Shown here: piece by piece, positions 46,280 to 55,904 of the stretch | How the letters are laid out: each line of letters begins with the position of its first letter | Numbering within the stretch: position 1 is the stretch's first letter | Source of the DNA: Algoriphagus sp. CAU 1675 | GTDB lineage: Bacteria > Bacteroidota > Bacteroidia > Cytophagales > Cyclobacteriaceae | Assembly (NCBI RefSeq): GCF_029222925.1 | Contig: NZ_JARHUI010000001.1 | Span: 124,986-188,985, forward strand | Direction of reading: 5' to 3' | Length of the DNA stretch: 64,000 nucleotides | Notes under the pieces: model-generated | The model's database searches: none | Told to the model about the DNA's origin: nothing | Seen by the model: the letters and a program-made list of their open reading frames with translations, nothing else | Program-made: the position numbers and the translations under genes

Positions 46280-47404
46280 ATGAAAAAACTAACTCTGCTA
46301 CTTTTACTTCCCTTGATTTTTTCCTGTGGAGGTACTTCTTCTGAGGACGATACCAATACCGGTTTCTTAGAAAATTTCTCCTATACCATTGATACCGTGA
46401 TGATCGATGCAGGAAAGGATTTTATTTTTCTCCAAAGTCTGAATATCTCTTCACTTTCCCCTGACAGAAATCTGTTATACATCTACAATTACAAGGATGT
46501 GCAGCTCGAGGTGGTTGACCTGAATAAGTTTCAACTCAAGGAAAAAATAAAACTGGATAAGGAAGGGCCGTTGGGAGTAGGGAATCCTAATTCCTTGCTT
46601 ATCGCCGAAAATGGGGAGTTTTTCTTCTCAGGCTTTCCGGGGATTCATCGCTTTGATCCTTCCCTTCAGCAGATGACCCAATTTGCCCTGAGAAAACAAA
46701 AGTTTGAAGCGCTGGAAGAGGATGAGGCGTTGGATTATGATATTTCGGTGTCGCAGGATGGTCAGTGGGCCTTTGGTGCTTATGGCAAAGATAATATGGA
46801 AGAATCCAAGAAAGGCCTTGCGGTCATTTCTTTAAAGGATCTGAGTCTTCGTAAAATTCCTGTCTCTATTTGGGAGACTCAAAAACCGTATGTCAGAACC
46901 TTGATTGAGGATGGGCAAATGCAGATGCAGACCATCGAAAAGGTATACGTGTATCCTCAGGATAATCGTATCATTCTTTCTTCAGGTAATATCAATGAAA
47001 TCTACCTTGTTGACTTAGCGACCGATTCGGTTCGGACGATCAAGTACACATCTCAATTGACTCGAAATGCTAAAGCAGTTCCTGAAAAAACTATCGTAAA
47101 TACCAATGAAGAGATGCGGGAGATGTTTCAGCAAGCCAACAGGGATGTGGAGTTTCGCCAGTTCTATTTTGATGAGCAAAGCCAAAAATTTTTCCGGTTT
47201 TCCAGAGATGTGTCCAAGACCATCGGGGATTCTGTAGTCTATAAAACGGTGATGACTTTATTTGATCAAGACCTTCAGCAGATTCACGAGGAGGAAGTTC
47301 CTTTGGACATTTTCAGTTTGAAATTCTTCAAAGATGGCAAGCTCTGGTCCTATGTCAATGTAGACGATGAGTTGGGCTTTGCGGTGATGGATTTAAACTT
47401 TTAA
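46280..47404 (+). CDS. DUF4221-like lipoprotein, array copy 3
   Basis: 374 residues, lipobox LIFSC (Cys16) followed by an acidic stretch (SSEDD) that could act as a surface-export signal of the kind known in Bacteroidota. Motifs: IDTVMIDAGKDFIFL, LDKEGPLGVGNPN, FYFDEQSQKFFRF, and KDGKLWSYVNVDDELGF at the end. With copies 4 and 5 it shares the D-F-I-F/Y-L form of the first motif. 12 bases before copy 4. Confidence 0.75.
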   Translation: MKKLTLLLLLPLIFSCGGTSSEDDTNTGFLENFSYTIDTVMIDAGKDFIFLQSLNISSLSPDRNLLYIYNYKDVQLEVVDLNKFQLKEKIKLDKEGPLGVGNPNSLLIAENGEFFFSGFPGIHRFDPSLQQMTQFALRKQKFEALEEDEALDYDISVSQDGQWAFGAYGKDNMEESKKGLAVISLKDLSLRKIPVSIWETQKPYVRTLIEDGQMQMQTIEKVYVYPQDNRIILSSGNINEIYLVDLATDSVRTIKYTSQLTRNAKAVPEKTIVNTNEEMREMFQQANRDVEFRQFYFDEQSQKFFRFSRDVSKTIGDSVVYKTVMTLFDQDLQQIHEEEVPLDIFSLKFFKDGKLWSYVNVDDELGFAVMDLNF

Positions 47405-47416
47405 ATACACTTTACT

Positions 47417-48562
47417 ATGAAAAAACTACCCATTTACCTTTTGATCCTTACGCTTTTTTCTTGCGGTGGAGATCCTGAAAATTCTAACGCTACCGGTGAC
47501 CTAGAGATCACCTACGTAATCGACACGGTGATGGTAGATCCGGGAGATCATTTCATCTTTGTACAATATGGTTTGGGGATGTCTGATGTAGATAAAAGCC
47601 AGAAATTGCTATATAATTTCAATAATCAGGATATGAAGATGGAAATCATCGATCTAGAAAACTTAAAACTGAAAGAGCTCCGGCAATATGAAAAAGAAGG
47701 TCCAAATGGGATCGGAGGAGGATTTATTATGCGAATTCAGGTGCTTCCTGATGAAAGTGTTTTGTTTTACGATTTTGTGGGCATCCATCATGTCGCCAAA
47801 TCGGGTGAAAAACTCGCAACCTATAAATTGGAAGAAATAGCCTGGGAAGGAGACGCTTTAGCGGAGGAGGAAGAAATCAACGTTTCAAGTCTGGATACCA
47901 AGGATGGAAAAACCTTCTATGGCTTCTATGGTACCCAAGGGTTTGAAAGCAAAACCAATGGAATCGCCCAACTAAACGTGGAAGACAAAACCTTACGGCT
48001 TCACCCATCCGATTTCTTACAGTTCACCACAGCTTTTGACATCAGTTTTGAAATGGATGGAAGAGGTGCAGCCAAGTTTCCGGAGCAAAATCGCATCCGA
48101 ATGGTGGGTGACAAAATCCTCATTACGACCACTGCCAAGAATGAATTATGGCAATGGGATTTGGCACAAGACAGCTTGATTTCACATAATTATCAATCTC
48201 AATTAACCTCGAATATCAAAAAGGGAAACTTTCCCATGCAAGTGAGTTCCCCAGAAGAATTTAGAGCTGCAATCAAAGAGAAAGATAAGGAGGTAAGTTT
48301 TGGAGAATTTACATTTTCCCCAGATCAAGACAAGTTTTGGAGATATCATAAGGAAATGGACCGAATGACAGCTGGTGATACGATTATTTACAAAAACGTA
48401 CTGACTGCCTTTAACATCGATCTGAGCATGTTGGGAGAAACGCAGATGCCCGAGGACTTCAAGAATGGTAATTCTGTTTTTTACCTAGACGGAATGCTCT
48501 GGCAGTTTCTAAATATCGACGATGAGGTGGCGTTTGTACGGGTGAAACCGAGTTTGAAATGA
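47417..48562 (+). CDS. DUF4221-like lipoprotein, array copy 4
   Basis: 381 residues, lipobox LTLFSC (Cys16). Motifs: IDTVMVDPGDHFIFV, YEKEGPNGIGGGF, TSNIKKGNFPMQVSSPEEF, and the ending LWQFLNIDDEVAF. Its stop overlaps the start of copy 5 (ATGA), showing translational coupling. The strongest similarity seen is to copies 3 and 5. Confidence 0.75.
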   Translation: MKKLPIYLLILTLFSCGGDPENSNATGDLEITYVIDTVMVDPGDHFIFVQYGLGMSDVDKSQKLLYNFNNQDMKMEIIDLENLKLKELRQYEKEGPNGIGGGFIMRIQVLPDESVLFYDFVGIHHVAKSGEKLATYKLEEIAWEGDALAEEEEINVSSLDTKDGKTFYGFYGTQGFESKTNGIAQLNVEDKTLRLHPSDFLQFTTAFDISFEMDGRGAAKFPEQNRIRMVGDKILITTTAKNELWQWDLAQDSLISHNYQSQLTSNIKKGNFPMQVSSPEEFRAAIKEKDKEVSFGEFTFSPDQDKFWRYHKEMDRMTAGDTIIYKNVLTAFNIDLSMLGETQMPEDFKNGNSVFYLDGMLWQFLNIDDEVAFVRVKPSLK

Positions 48563-49728
48563 AAAAAATGGCTTTTTTTTGTGGGTTGACACTATTTCTA
48601 TTCGGATGTCAAGAGAAGCATGCAGGTTCAAATACTTTTAAAATTCCCACAGATTCACTCGAAGTCACCTTAAGTATCGACACGATATTGATTGATGCAG
48701 GTGATGACTTTATCTATTTAAACCACTATCTAAGACTGTCCGATTTTTCGGCTGATAGACGGTTTTTACATAATTTCAATCCCCTGAATTATGAAATGGA
48801 GCTGATTGATCTGCAGGAAAAAAGGTTGGTCGAGAAGTATAGGATAGAAAAAGAGGGGCCGAAAACCGTTCCAAACCACTTTTTCTATCGGCTACAAGTA
48901 GCTGAAGAGACTGAAGAACTGTTTTTTCAAACCACCAGTCATATTTATAAAACTGATCTTCAGGGGAAAGTCCAATCTAGTTATCGATTTATGAATGATA
49001 GCTTGAGCGACTTTCGATACAACCCCGAAAACCAGATTAATCTTCAAGGCTTTGTGTCTGAAAATGGGAAACATTTCTATTCATTCTATACCGATACTTT
49101 TCCAGATAGAAAGCGAAAAGGACTCGTACGAGTGGACTTCAAAGAGAAGCAAGTCGATTTCCGGGAGATGGATTTTTTTCATTGGGCAAATGATTTCGAC
49201 CTCTATTATAGAGAGCCCGATGGACGATACAATCGAGGAGAATACCCTGAAATGAGTGGGATGGCCTTCAAAGGAGACAGTATTATTTTTTCGATTTCGG
49301 CTGTCAATAAACTCTGGGTTTATCATTTTCAATCTGGATACTTGAAAGAGCTTTCTTACGAAAGTACCCTGACTAAAAATCAGAAAGAAGGAAATTTTCC
49401 TAAAAGAGTGGAGTCCATGGAGGCTTTTCAGGAAGCAGCCAAACAAAAGAATGAAGAAGTTTATTTTCACCCTATTCAATACGATCCCAAAAACCAACGC
49501 TTTCTGCGAGTCACCACACAGTTTGAGGGCTATGACAAGAATGGAGAAGCTATTTATAATTCCTATCTCACAATTTTTGATAAGGAACTACAGCCTATTC
49601 AGGAGCAGCTTATCCCGGAGCCTGGCTTTTACCCTTCTAATTCCAAATCCTTTATCAAGGATGGCGTATATTATTCCTACCTCAATATGGACGATGAATT
49701 GGCATTCATTCGCTTAAAGGTTGAATAA
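48559..49728 (+). CDS. DUF4221-like lipoprotein, array copy 5
   Basis: 389 residues, lipobox LFLFGC (Cys17) followed by QEKHAGS. Motifs: IDTILIDAGDDFIYL, IEKEGPKTVPNHF, TKNQKEGNFPKRVESMEAF, and YSYLNMDDELAF. Lower G+C and more divergent than copies 2-4. The start overlaps copy 4 by four bases, and the stop is one base before the ATG of copy 6. Confidence 0.75.
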   Translation: MKKMAFFCGLTLFLFGCQEKHAGSNTFKIPTDSLEVTLSIDTILIDAGDDFIYLNHYLRLSDFSADRRFLHNFNPLNYEMELIDLQEKRLVEKYRIEKEGPKTVPNHFFYRLQVAEETEELFFQTTSHIYKTDLQGKVQSSYRFMNDSLSDFRYNPENQINLQGFVSENGKHFYSFYTDTFPDRKRKGLVRVDFKEKQVDFREMDFFHWANDFDLYYREPDGRYNRGEYPEMSGMAFKGDSIIFSISAVNKLWVYHFQSGYLKELSYESTLTKNQKEGNFPKRVESMEAFQEAAKQKNEEVYFHPIQYDPKNQRFLRVTTQFEGYDKNGEAIYNSYLTIFDKELQPIQEQLIPEPGFYPSNSKSFIKDGVYYSYLNMDDELAFIRLKVE

Positions 49729-49729
49729 G

Positions 49730-50821
49730 ATGAAGAATATTATTTCGATTTTTGCGTTCGTCGTTCTTGTTTCTTGTCAAGAGAAGTCCCTAGAAAAAAC
49801 TGATCCTATTCAATTTAAAATTAGCATCGACACGTTTTCCATCGATAGTCAGGACCATCTTTTATTTGTAGGCTATGGAATACCCAAAGCCAAGCTATCT
49901 CAAGATGAACGCTTGTTGTTTTTCTATGATTACATGAATCATTCGATCGAAACCATCGATTTGGAAGAAAACAAATGGATTCAATCGCTATATCTAGAAA
50001 AAGAGGGACCAAAAGGCGTAATGGATCGAAGCCGTTTTGACTTTATCCCACTTACAGACAGCACCTTTCGGTTTTTTACTCAACGAAATTTCATTGAGCT
50101 AAACCAGCGCAATGAGTTGCTTTTTGAGTCTCCAAGATTTGACAGCATGGTTCGGATAGCTCCCGAGAAGAACTTTGAAGCTTGGGCTAAACTGTCATCA
50201 GATAAGCGATATTTAGTTGGTCTGACCTCTAGTTTCAAGCAAGATCAAATGCTAGGCTGGGTGGATTTTAAGGATTCTGTCTATCGGGAGGCGAGACTTG
50301 ATAGCATGGACTATCGAAAGGATTTAGAAATCAAAAACAGTCGAGTAATCATAAGTAGTCAAATCAGTGCTGATTTTATTCAGGAAAAATTCTTTGTCTA
50401 TCATGCCGATGGGATCGATGTCTATAGGATTGATCCAAAAACTGGTGTGGCAAAATTCAAAGACAATTCCCCTCATCTTTTCCCAAGACGGAAATCAGGA
50501 AATTTTCCAAAAACTGCCGAGTTAGGAGAGTTTGATGCTGTATTTGAGAAAAAGGAATTAGAGATTTCTTACCGCGATTTGGTTTTTGATCAAGAGAATC
50601 AGCTTTTTTATCGATTTGCAGGAATGAATGCTCCCGAAACAGGGCGATCTCTTCAGTATTTTATGATTTTTGACAAGGAGATGAATTTGATCCATGAAAT
50701 GGACGTAAGTGAAATGGGAATCGGCTTTCTGGAATATTTTGTAAGAAAGGGTAGACTTTACGTCAGAAATAAGGAAACGGAAGAGTTGGAGTTTTTTGTA
50801 CTCAGAATCGAAAAAGAGTAG
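49730..50821 (+). CDS. DUF4221-like lipoprotein, array copy 6
   Basis: 363 residues from the ATG at 49730 (MKNIISIFAFVVLVSC); a TTG at 49721 would overlap copy 5. The most divergent member: SIDTFSIDSQDHLLFV, LEKEGPKGVMDRS, RRKSGNFPKTAELGEF, DLVFDQENQLFYRF are retained, but the C-terminal DDELGF strand has decayed to KETEELEFF. Last gene of the array. Confidence 0.72.
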   Translation: MKNIISIFAFVVLVSCQEKSLEKTDPIQFKISIDTFSIDSQDHLLFVGYGIPKAKLSQDERLLFFYDYMNHSIETIDLEENKWIQSLYLEKEGPKGVMDRSRFDFIPLTDSTFRFFTQRNFIELNQRNELLFESPRFDSMVRIAPEKNFEAWAKLSSDKRYLVGLTSSFKQDQMLGWVDFKDSVYREARLDSMDYRKDLEIKNSRVIISSQISADFIQEKFFVYHADGIDVYRIDPKTGVAKFKDNSPHLFPRRKSGNFPKTAELGEFDAVFEKKELEISYRDLVFDQENQLFYRFAGMNAPETGRSLQYFMIFDKEMNLIHEMDVSEMGIGFLEYFVRKGRLYVRNKETEELEFFVLRIEKE

Positions 50822-50908
50822 TGAGTTTTAATGAGCCCTTTTGCGATGAAAATGATGACACATAATCATATTGACCCTGTATCTCAGCGAGAAAATTTCC
50901 CAAATGAG

Positions 50909-51511
50909 TCAATCCAACCTCGGCAAACTCAACTTGTATTTCATCGCTATTAAGCGTATCCCTATGATCACCGACATGGAGATCAAGAGGTTGTAATTGC
51001 GGTGTACATCATATAGATCCAAAAAGACATATAAAGCTGCTCCCACCAAACAGGCAGTGGCATAGATTTCCTTTCGGAATAAAATTGGAATTTCATTCGT
51101 CAAGGTATCCCTAATGACACCTCCCATCACGGCAGAAAACATTCCCATGATAGCCGCAATCTCTGGTCTTACCCCCAAACTTAGGGCTTTTTCTACACCC
51201 AAAACCGTAAAAAATCCAATTCCCAAAGTATCAAACAGGAAAAAGGTTTTGCGCAGCTTGCTTAAGAAATTTGGAAAAATAAAAGCCCCCAATACTCCAC
51301 CCAAAATGGCATACAGAAACCAAACATCCCCAATCCAAACCAAGGGATAACTCCCCAAAAAGATATCCCTCAAAGTTCCTCCACCAATCGCTGTGATAAA
51401 GCCAGTAAACCCAGCACCAAACAAGTCATGCTCCTTTTCCTTGATCGCCAAGGCCCCGGAAATTGCAAAAACAAATGTTCCTAAAAGTTCAAGTGTATAC
51501 TGGAGCGTCAT
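50909..51511 (-). CDS. TRIC-family (UPF0126) cation channel
   Basis: 200 residues with seven membrane helices in two repeats, each with the glycine hinge motif: AIGGGTLRDIFLG and VMGGVIRDTLTNE. This is the prokaryotic trimeric intracellular cation channel family (YadS/YicG-like), homotrimeric potassium-permeable channels. Converges with the lipoprotein array; no partner gene. Confidence 0.9.
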   Translation of the reverse strand: MTLQYTLELLGTFVFAISGALAIKEKEHDLFGAGFTGFITAIGGGTLRDIFLGSYPLVWIGDVWFLYAILGGVLGAFIFPNFLSKLRKTFFLFDTLGIGFFTVLGVEKALSLGVRPEIAAIMGMFSAVMGGVIRDTLTNEIPILFRKEIYATACLVGAALYVFLDLYDVHRNYNLLISMSVIIGIRLIAMKYKLSLPRLD

Positions 51512-51578
51512 TTAATTTGTTTACAATTTAATTTTATTATTGACTTTTAATTGTCCGAAAACCTCGATTCAAGCACAT

Positions 51579-52196
51579 TCAGCTAGTTTTTTCCAGAATA
51601 AAGACTCCCATTTCCCGCTTTCCAAAAAGAAAAACGGTCTTAGGGTCTTCCAAAAATCTAAAGCCTTTTTCCAATAACTCCTCCATCAACTTTGGAGTAA
51701 GTACGAATCGCTCTGTTCCGTCAGGTAAAATAAACCTTCCTCCCCCCAAGTCCTTGCTTCCTTCCAGCACATTCCCAAAATTGGTACACATTCTAAACCA
51801 GAAAATTCCTCCCGGCTTTAGAACCCGATGGATTTCGGCAACCATTTGCCAAAAGTTATCCACACTTTCAGCAAAATGCAGCACGGCAGAGCATATAACC
51901 ACATCAAATGCCTGGGAATGAAACGGGATATCTTCCAGTTTTCCCGGTTGGAAACGATGCACATCATATTCTGGATTCAGACTTTTAGCCATATAGCGAC
52001 AATACTGAATCGCAGTCTCATTAGGATCAATCCCAAAAGCCTGATAACCCGAATTGATAAAGAAAACGGAATTTCGGCCTTCCCCACAACCGGCATCCAG
52101 AATTTTCATTTCCTTTGAAAAACGCCCTTTCAGTATCTGGTCAAGGAGGTAGACATCAATATTTCCTAATAAACGGTTAAGTTCAGCTATTTCCAT
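51579..52196 (-). CDS. Class I SAM-dependent methyltransferase
   Basis: 205 residues. The SAM-binding motif I is LDAGCGEGRNSVFF (about 33-46), with FGIDPNE as the acidic ribose-binding strand, FDVVICSAVLHF as motif II and LKPGGIFWFRM as the later conserved loop. Substrate unknown. Its start overlaps the upstream patatin gene by 14 bases, so the pair is translationally coupled. Confidence 0.87.
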   Translation of the reverse strand: MEIAELNRLLGNIDVYLLDQILKGRFSKEMKILDAGCGEGRNSVFFINSGYQAFGIDPNETAIQYCRYMAKSLNPEYDVHRFQPGKLEDIPFHSQAFDVVICSAVLHFAESVDNFWQMVAEIHRVLKPGGIFWFRMCTNFGNVLEGSKDLGGGRFILPDGTERFVLTPKLMEELLEKGFRFLEDPKTVFLFGKREMGVFILEKTS

Positions 52197-53082
52197 TTTC
52201 CCATTTGTCTAAAGCGTCTTCGGCTTTTTTTCTGCCAATTTCTATTAATTCCCCTGCCCTGTAAAACTCGAGCGTCCCAGCTTGGTTTCTGCTAATTTGA
52301 ACCAATATATCCGGTTGATGAATTTCCAGAACCAAAGCAGAAAGTTGATCCTGAAGCAAATCAAAGGAGCGGTTGAGCAGGTCTATGGAGCCCAAGGACT
52401 CCATCTTTTCACTTTCTTCTTCTTCGAAAAATGACGTTAATTTAGTGGTATACTCCTTCATCCAAGATGGCATTTTTACCATTGACTTTTTCGTCTTGTT
52501 GGTAATTTTCTCTTTAAAAAGATCTGCCTCTCCGCCATTCAAACCAACCGCCAAGACAATATGATCCTCCCCGTCTTCTACTAGGGAAAGGGGAATGGGA
52601 TTCATAATCCCTCCGTCAATCAATTCCTGCTGATGGTACTTTACAGGCTGCAGCACGGATGGAATACTTACCGAAGCCCTGATGGCCGTCATCAAAGATC
52701 CAGCGTCAAAGACCACTTCTTTACCTTTGGAATAGTTTACAGCATTGCACCGAAATGGGATGGATAAATCTTCAATTTTACAGTCCTTGACTACTTTTTC
52801 CAATGCTTTAAACACCCGATCTCCTTTGATAAAGCCCCGGCTTGAAAAAGTAAAATCCATCAGACTAAAAACATCAATCCGGTCAAGATTACAAATCCAC
52901 TCCTTGAACTCAGGTAGCTTTCCAGCCGCATAAATCCCTCCCACCAAAGCTCCAGCAGAGCAGCCAACCACCTCCCGTATCTTATAACCTCTTTCTTCCA
53001 ATACCTCAATTACTCCTATATGAGCCATCCCTCGGGCACCTCCGCTGCTTAATACCAAGGAGATAGATTTATTTTCGGACAT
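52183..53082 (-). CDS. Patatin-like phospholipase
   Basis: 299 residues. The Ser-Asp dyad is visible: GCSAG with Ser42, and DGG with Asp157. The oxyanion motif GGARGMAHIG lies at 14-23. No signal peptide, so it is cytosolic or peripheral. Likely a lipid acyl hydrolase of the RssA/YjjU branch. It overlaps the downstream methyltransferase. Confidence 0.92.
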   Translation of the reverse strand: MSENKSISLVLSSGGARGMAHIGVIEVLEERGYKIREVVGCSAGALVGGIYAAGKLPEFKEWICNLDRIDVFSLMDFTFSSRGFIKGDRVFKALEKVVKDCKIEDLSIPFRCNAVNYSKGKEVVFDAGSLMTAIRASVSIPSVLQPVKYHQQELIDGGIMNPIPLSLVEDGEDHIVLAVGLNGGEADLFKEKITNKTKKSMVKMPSWMKEYTTKLTSFFEEEESEKMESLGSIDLLNRSFDLLQDQLSALVLEIHQPDILVQISRNQAGTLEFYRAGELIEIGRKKAEDALDKWENGNS

Positions 53083-53144
53083 ACAATATTGGGGAATAAA
53101 AACTAAATTCAGGACTCAAAAATCACCAAACGAAAATACAGAAT

Positions 53145-53567
53145 ATGAGCCAATTTAAACCCTTTCACCTGGCTTTCCCTATCCGGGATATTGAAGAAAC
53201 CCGCAAATTTTATGGGGATCTATTAGGATGTGAAATCGGAAGAAGCACAGACAAATGGATTGATTTCAATTTTTTCGGCCATCAGCTTTCCGCTCACATC
53301 AAGCCTGAAGAGTTAGCCAATGCAAAAACCAATATTGTAGATGGAAAAAATGTCCCGGTTCGTCATTTCGGGGCAATTCTTCCCTGGGATGAATGGCATG
53401 AATTGGCCGACAAACTGAAAGCCCATGGAATTGAGTTTGTCATCGAGCCATATATCCGATTCAAAGGAGAAGTGGGCGAACAGGCTACCATGTTTTTTCT
53501 GGATCCCTGTGGCAATGCCCTGGAATTTAAGTCCTTCCAAGACGAATCTCAGATCTTCGCAAAATAA
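53145..53567 (+). CDS. VOC-family (glyoxalase-like) protein
   Basis: 140 residues with two beta-alpha-beta-beta-beta modules: [26 protein letters not shown] (first, with metal-ligand His8) and the C-terminal [16 protein letters not shown] (with the Glu ligand). Probably a metal-dependent lyase, isomerase or dioxygenase, substrate unknown. First gene of a three-gene operon; the next gene is 9 bases downstream. Confidence 0.88.
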   Translation: MSQFKPFHLAFPIRDIEETRKFYGDLLGCEIGRSTDKWIDFNFFGHQLSAHIKPEELANAKTNIVDGKNVPVRHFGAILPWDEWHELADKLKAHGIEFVIEPYIRFKGEVGEQATMFFLDPCGNALEFKSFQDESQIFAK

Positions 53568-53576
53568 TCGTATCTC

Positions 53577-54641
53577 TTGAATACTATCTACCTAGATGAA
53601 AGAATAGATCGGGTTATCCACATACAAGGAGAGGATTACCTGTATTTCAGTGGAACATCCTATTTGGGAATTGGACAATCCGAGGACTATAAAAAAATAC
53701 TGGTAGAAAATATATTCAGATATGGTCCAAACCACGGACAAAGCCGGAACAACAATGTCCGGCTCCGTGTATTTGGGGAATTTGAAGAAGAATTCGCTAA
53801 GGGCGCAAAAGCAGAGTCCTCCCTTGTCTTTAGTTCGGGCTATTTGGCGGGAATTGCTGCATGGCAGGTCCTTTTTCCGAATTCAGACCTATGCTGGGTA
53901 GCTCCCGACACTCATCCGGCCATAGTACCCAGCACATTAAAACCCAATACACAATTGGATTTTATACAATGGAAAAACACCTGTCTAGAAGTAGCAGAGT
54001 CCATTTCTCCACAAAAAATCCTAATTCTGGGAAATGCATTAAACCCCTTGTCTGCTGAAATTCACAGCTATCACTGGGTCGAAGAAATCGCCAAAAAACA
54101 CGAAGTTACTCTGTTGATTGACGATAGCCATGCATTTGGTGTTTTGGGAGAAGGGCTTTATGGAACCTATCACAGGCATGCAAGCCCCAATTACGATTTG
54201 TTGGTTTCCGGCTCTTTGGGAAAAGGTTTAGGAATGCCAGCAGGAATCATACTAGGCCAATCCAAACACATAGAAAAAATCAGAAACCAAGCGCTCTATG
54301 GGGGGGCTTCACCTGGCTCACCGGCAAACCTTCAGGCATTTTTAGATTCAATTGATATCTATCTCCAGAAAAAAGAATGGCTAAACTCACTTTGCCAGTC
54401 TTTTTATCATAAAACAAAGGATATTAAACAGCTAAAAGGAGGTATTGACCTTCCTGTTTTCATTTATTCTGAGGATAGCTGGGTGGAGAAACTAGAAAAG
54501 GAAAAAATCATCACTTCATCCTTTCCCTATCCAACTTCGCAGGACCCAAGGGTTAACCGAATCATTATTTCAGGGTTTCACAGGGAAGAAGATCTCTTAT
54601 TCCTAACAGAAAAATTGAACGAATTAAGCACTAGCTCATGA
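53577..54641 (+). CDS. BioF/KBL-like PLP-dependent aminotransferase-fold enzyme
   Basis: 354 residues, TTG start at 53577; there is no in-frame ATG near the front, and the fold begins at once (YLDERIDRVIH). The alpha-oxoamine-synthase motifs are seen: YLYFSGTSYLGIGQ, GPNHGQSRNN, VFSSGYLAGIAAWQ, the cofactor Asp/His DDSHAFGVLGEG, and the PLP lysine in SGSLGKGLGMPAG. It is 30-50 residues shorter than typical BioF or KBL, mostly at the N-terminus. No biotin genes are nearby, so a biotin role is doubtful. The stop overlaps the next gene by four bases. Confidence 0.85.
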   Translation: MNTIYLDERIDRVIHIQGEDYLYFSGTSYLGIGQSEDYKKILVENIFRYGPNHGQSRNNNVRLRVFGEFEEEFAKGAKAESSLVFSSGYLAGIAAWQVLFPNSDLCWVAPDTHPAIVPSTLKPNTQLDFIQWKNTCLEVAESISPQKILILGNALNPLSAEIHSYHWVEEIAKKHEVTLLIDDSHAFGVLGEGLYGTYHRHASPNYDLLVSGSLGKGLGMPAGIILGQSKHIEKIRNQALYGGASPGSPANLQAFLDSIDIYLQKKEWLNSLCQSFYHKTKDIKQLKGGIDLPVFIYSEDSWVEKLEKEKIITSSFPYPTSQDPRVNRIIISGFHREEDLLFLTEKLNELSTSS

Positions 54642-55873
54642 AGAACATCCTCTTTTCAATTGCCTTTCTATGGATCGTATTTTTTTCCTGCAGCCCAAAA
54701 GAAAGCATCCCTTTTCAAGACGGCTTGGAAGGTTATCCTGTTCTCAAAAAAGCATTAGACAGTTCTGACAAGTATCAGGTCCAGATTCTTTTTTCAAGAA
54801 TAGACAGAAATGAGCATGGGAATCCCTTAATGGAAACATTCTCCTACAACCTAAATGATCAAACCTATTTTTATCCGGCCTCCACGGTAAAGCTTCCCGT
54901 TGCTGTTTTGGCTTTGGAATGGCTGGAAGAGCAAAATGTGGATAACTTGACCGCAGAAACCACTTTTTTGATCGATTCTGTTCGTCCTTCTCAGATCCCA
55001 GCCTATGTGGATAACTCTTCCAAAGACTCCCTTCCCAGCATTGCCCATTACATCAAAAAAATTCTTCTTGTTTCAGACAACGATGCCTATAATCGCCTCT
55101 ATGAGCTTTTGGGGCTAGATTATATCAATAAAAAGTTGAAGGAAAAAGGCTTGGAAAACACGGTTATTTCCCAGCGCTTAAGCTTCTCTATTTCCCCTGA
55201 AGAAAACCGCTATTTCAATCCCGTCAAGTTTGTGGATAAGTCCGGAAAAATAATCTTAGCATTACCCGAAAGGCATACTGAAAAGATCTATAAAGTTGAT
55301 TCAGAACCCAAAATCGGGAAGTCTCATTATGTCCAAGACTCCTTGGTGGATGGGCCCATGGATTTTACGTTCAAAAATAAATTTGCCCTATCTGACCTCC
55401 ACGGTGTTGTCCAGAGAATAGTGTTTCCAGATGCTTTTATGGAAAAACAGCGCTTTCACATCAATGAGGAGCACCGCAACTTTATCCTCAAATACATGAG
55501 TATGCTACCGGGAGAAAGTGACTACCCCAAGTATAAGCTTCCGGATTACTATGACAGCTATTCAAAGTTTTTCAAGTTTGGAACAGATAAAAACCCCATT
55601 CCTAAAAATTTCCGAATCTTCAATAAGACAGGCTGGTCTTACGGTTATTTGATAGACGGAAGCTATTTCGTTGATTTTGAAAATAATGTGGAGTTTTTCG
55701 TTTCAGCTGTGATTTACGTCAACAAAGATGAAATCCTAAATGATGACAATTACGAATACGAAGAAATGGGCTTGCCTTTTTTTGCAGAATTGGGGGATTA
55801 TCTCTACCAACTGGAGTTGAAACGAAAGAAAATGATTCTGCCTGAATGGAAGGAATTAAAAATAGATTATTAG
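54638..55873 (+). CDS. Class A beta-lactamase-like serine hydrolase lipoprotein
   Basis: 411 residues with a lipoprotein signal (lipobox VFFSC, Cys18). All three class A signatures are present: S-T-V-K with Ser82 and Lys85, the SDN loop in LLVSDNDAYNRL, and KTG in FNKTGWSYGYLIDG. An EENRYFN stretch lies where the omega-loop Glu would be, but the match is loose. A ~100-residue insert (about 215-320) precedes KTG. It could be a beta-lactamase or an unrelated penicillin-recognising or ester-hydrolysing enzyme; resistance cannot be claimed. Confidence 0.8.
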   Translation: MKNILFSIAFLWIVFFSCSPKESIPFQDGLEGYPVLKKALDSSDKYQVQILFSRIDRNEHGNPLMETFSYNLNDQTYFYPASTVKLPVAVLALEWLEEQNVDNLTAETTFLIDSVRPSQIPAYVDNSSKDSLPSIAHYIKKILLVSDNDAYNRLYELLGLDYINKKLKEKGLENTVISQRLSFSISPEENRYFNPVKFVDKSGKIILALPERHTEKIYKVDSEPKIGKSHYVQDSLVDGPMDFTFKNKFALSDLHGVVQRIVFPDAFMEKQRFHINEEHRNFILKYMSMLPGESDYPKYKLPDYYDSYSKFFKFGTDKNPIPKNFRIFNKTGWSYGYLIDGSYFVDFENNVEFFVSAVIYVNKDEILNDDNYEYEEMGLPFFAELGDYLYQLELKRKKMILPEWKELKIDY

Positions 55874-55904
55874 TTTAGAAGGGAATCATTATTTCTCCTT
55901 GAAT

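Noticed and set aside
54638..55873. Acquired antibiotic-resistance gene
   Set aside because: Class A motifs are present, but the long insert, uncertain omega-loop Glu, and native-looking operon and base composition do not support an acquired beta-lactamase.
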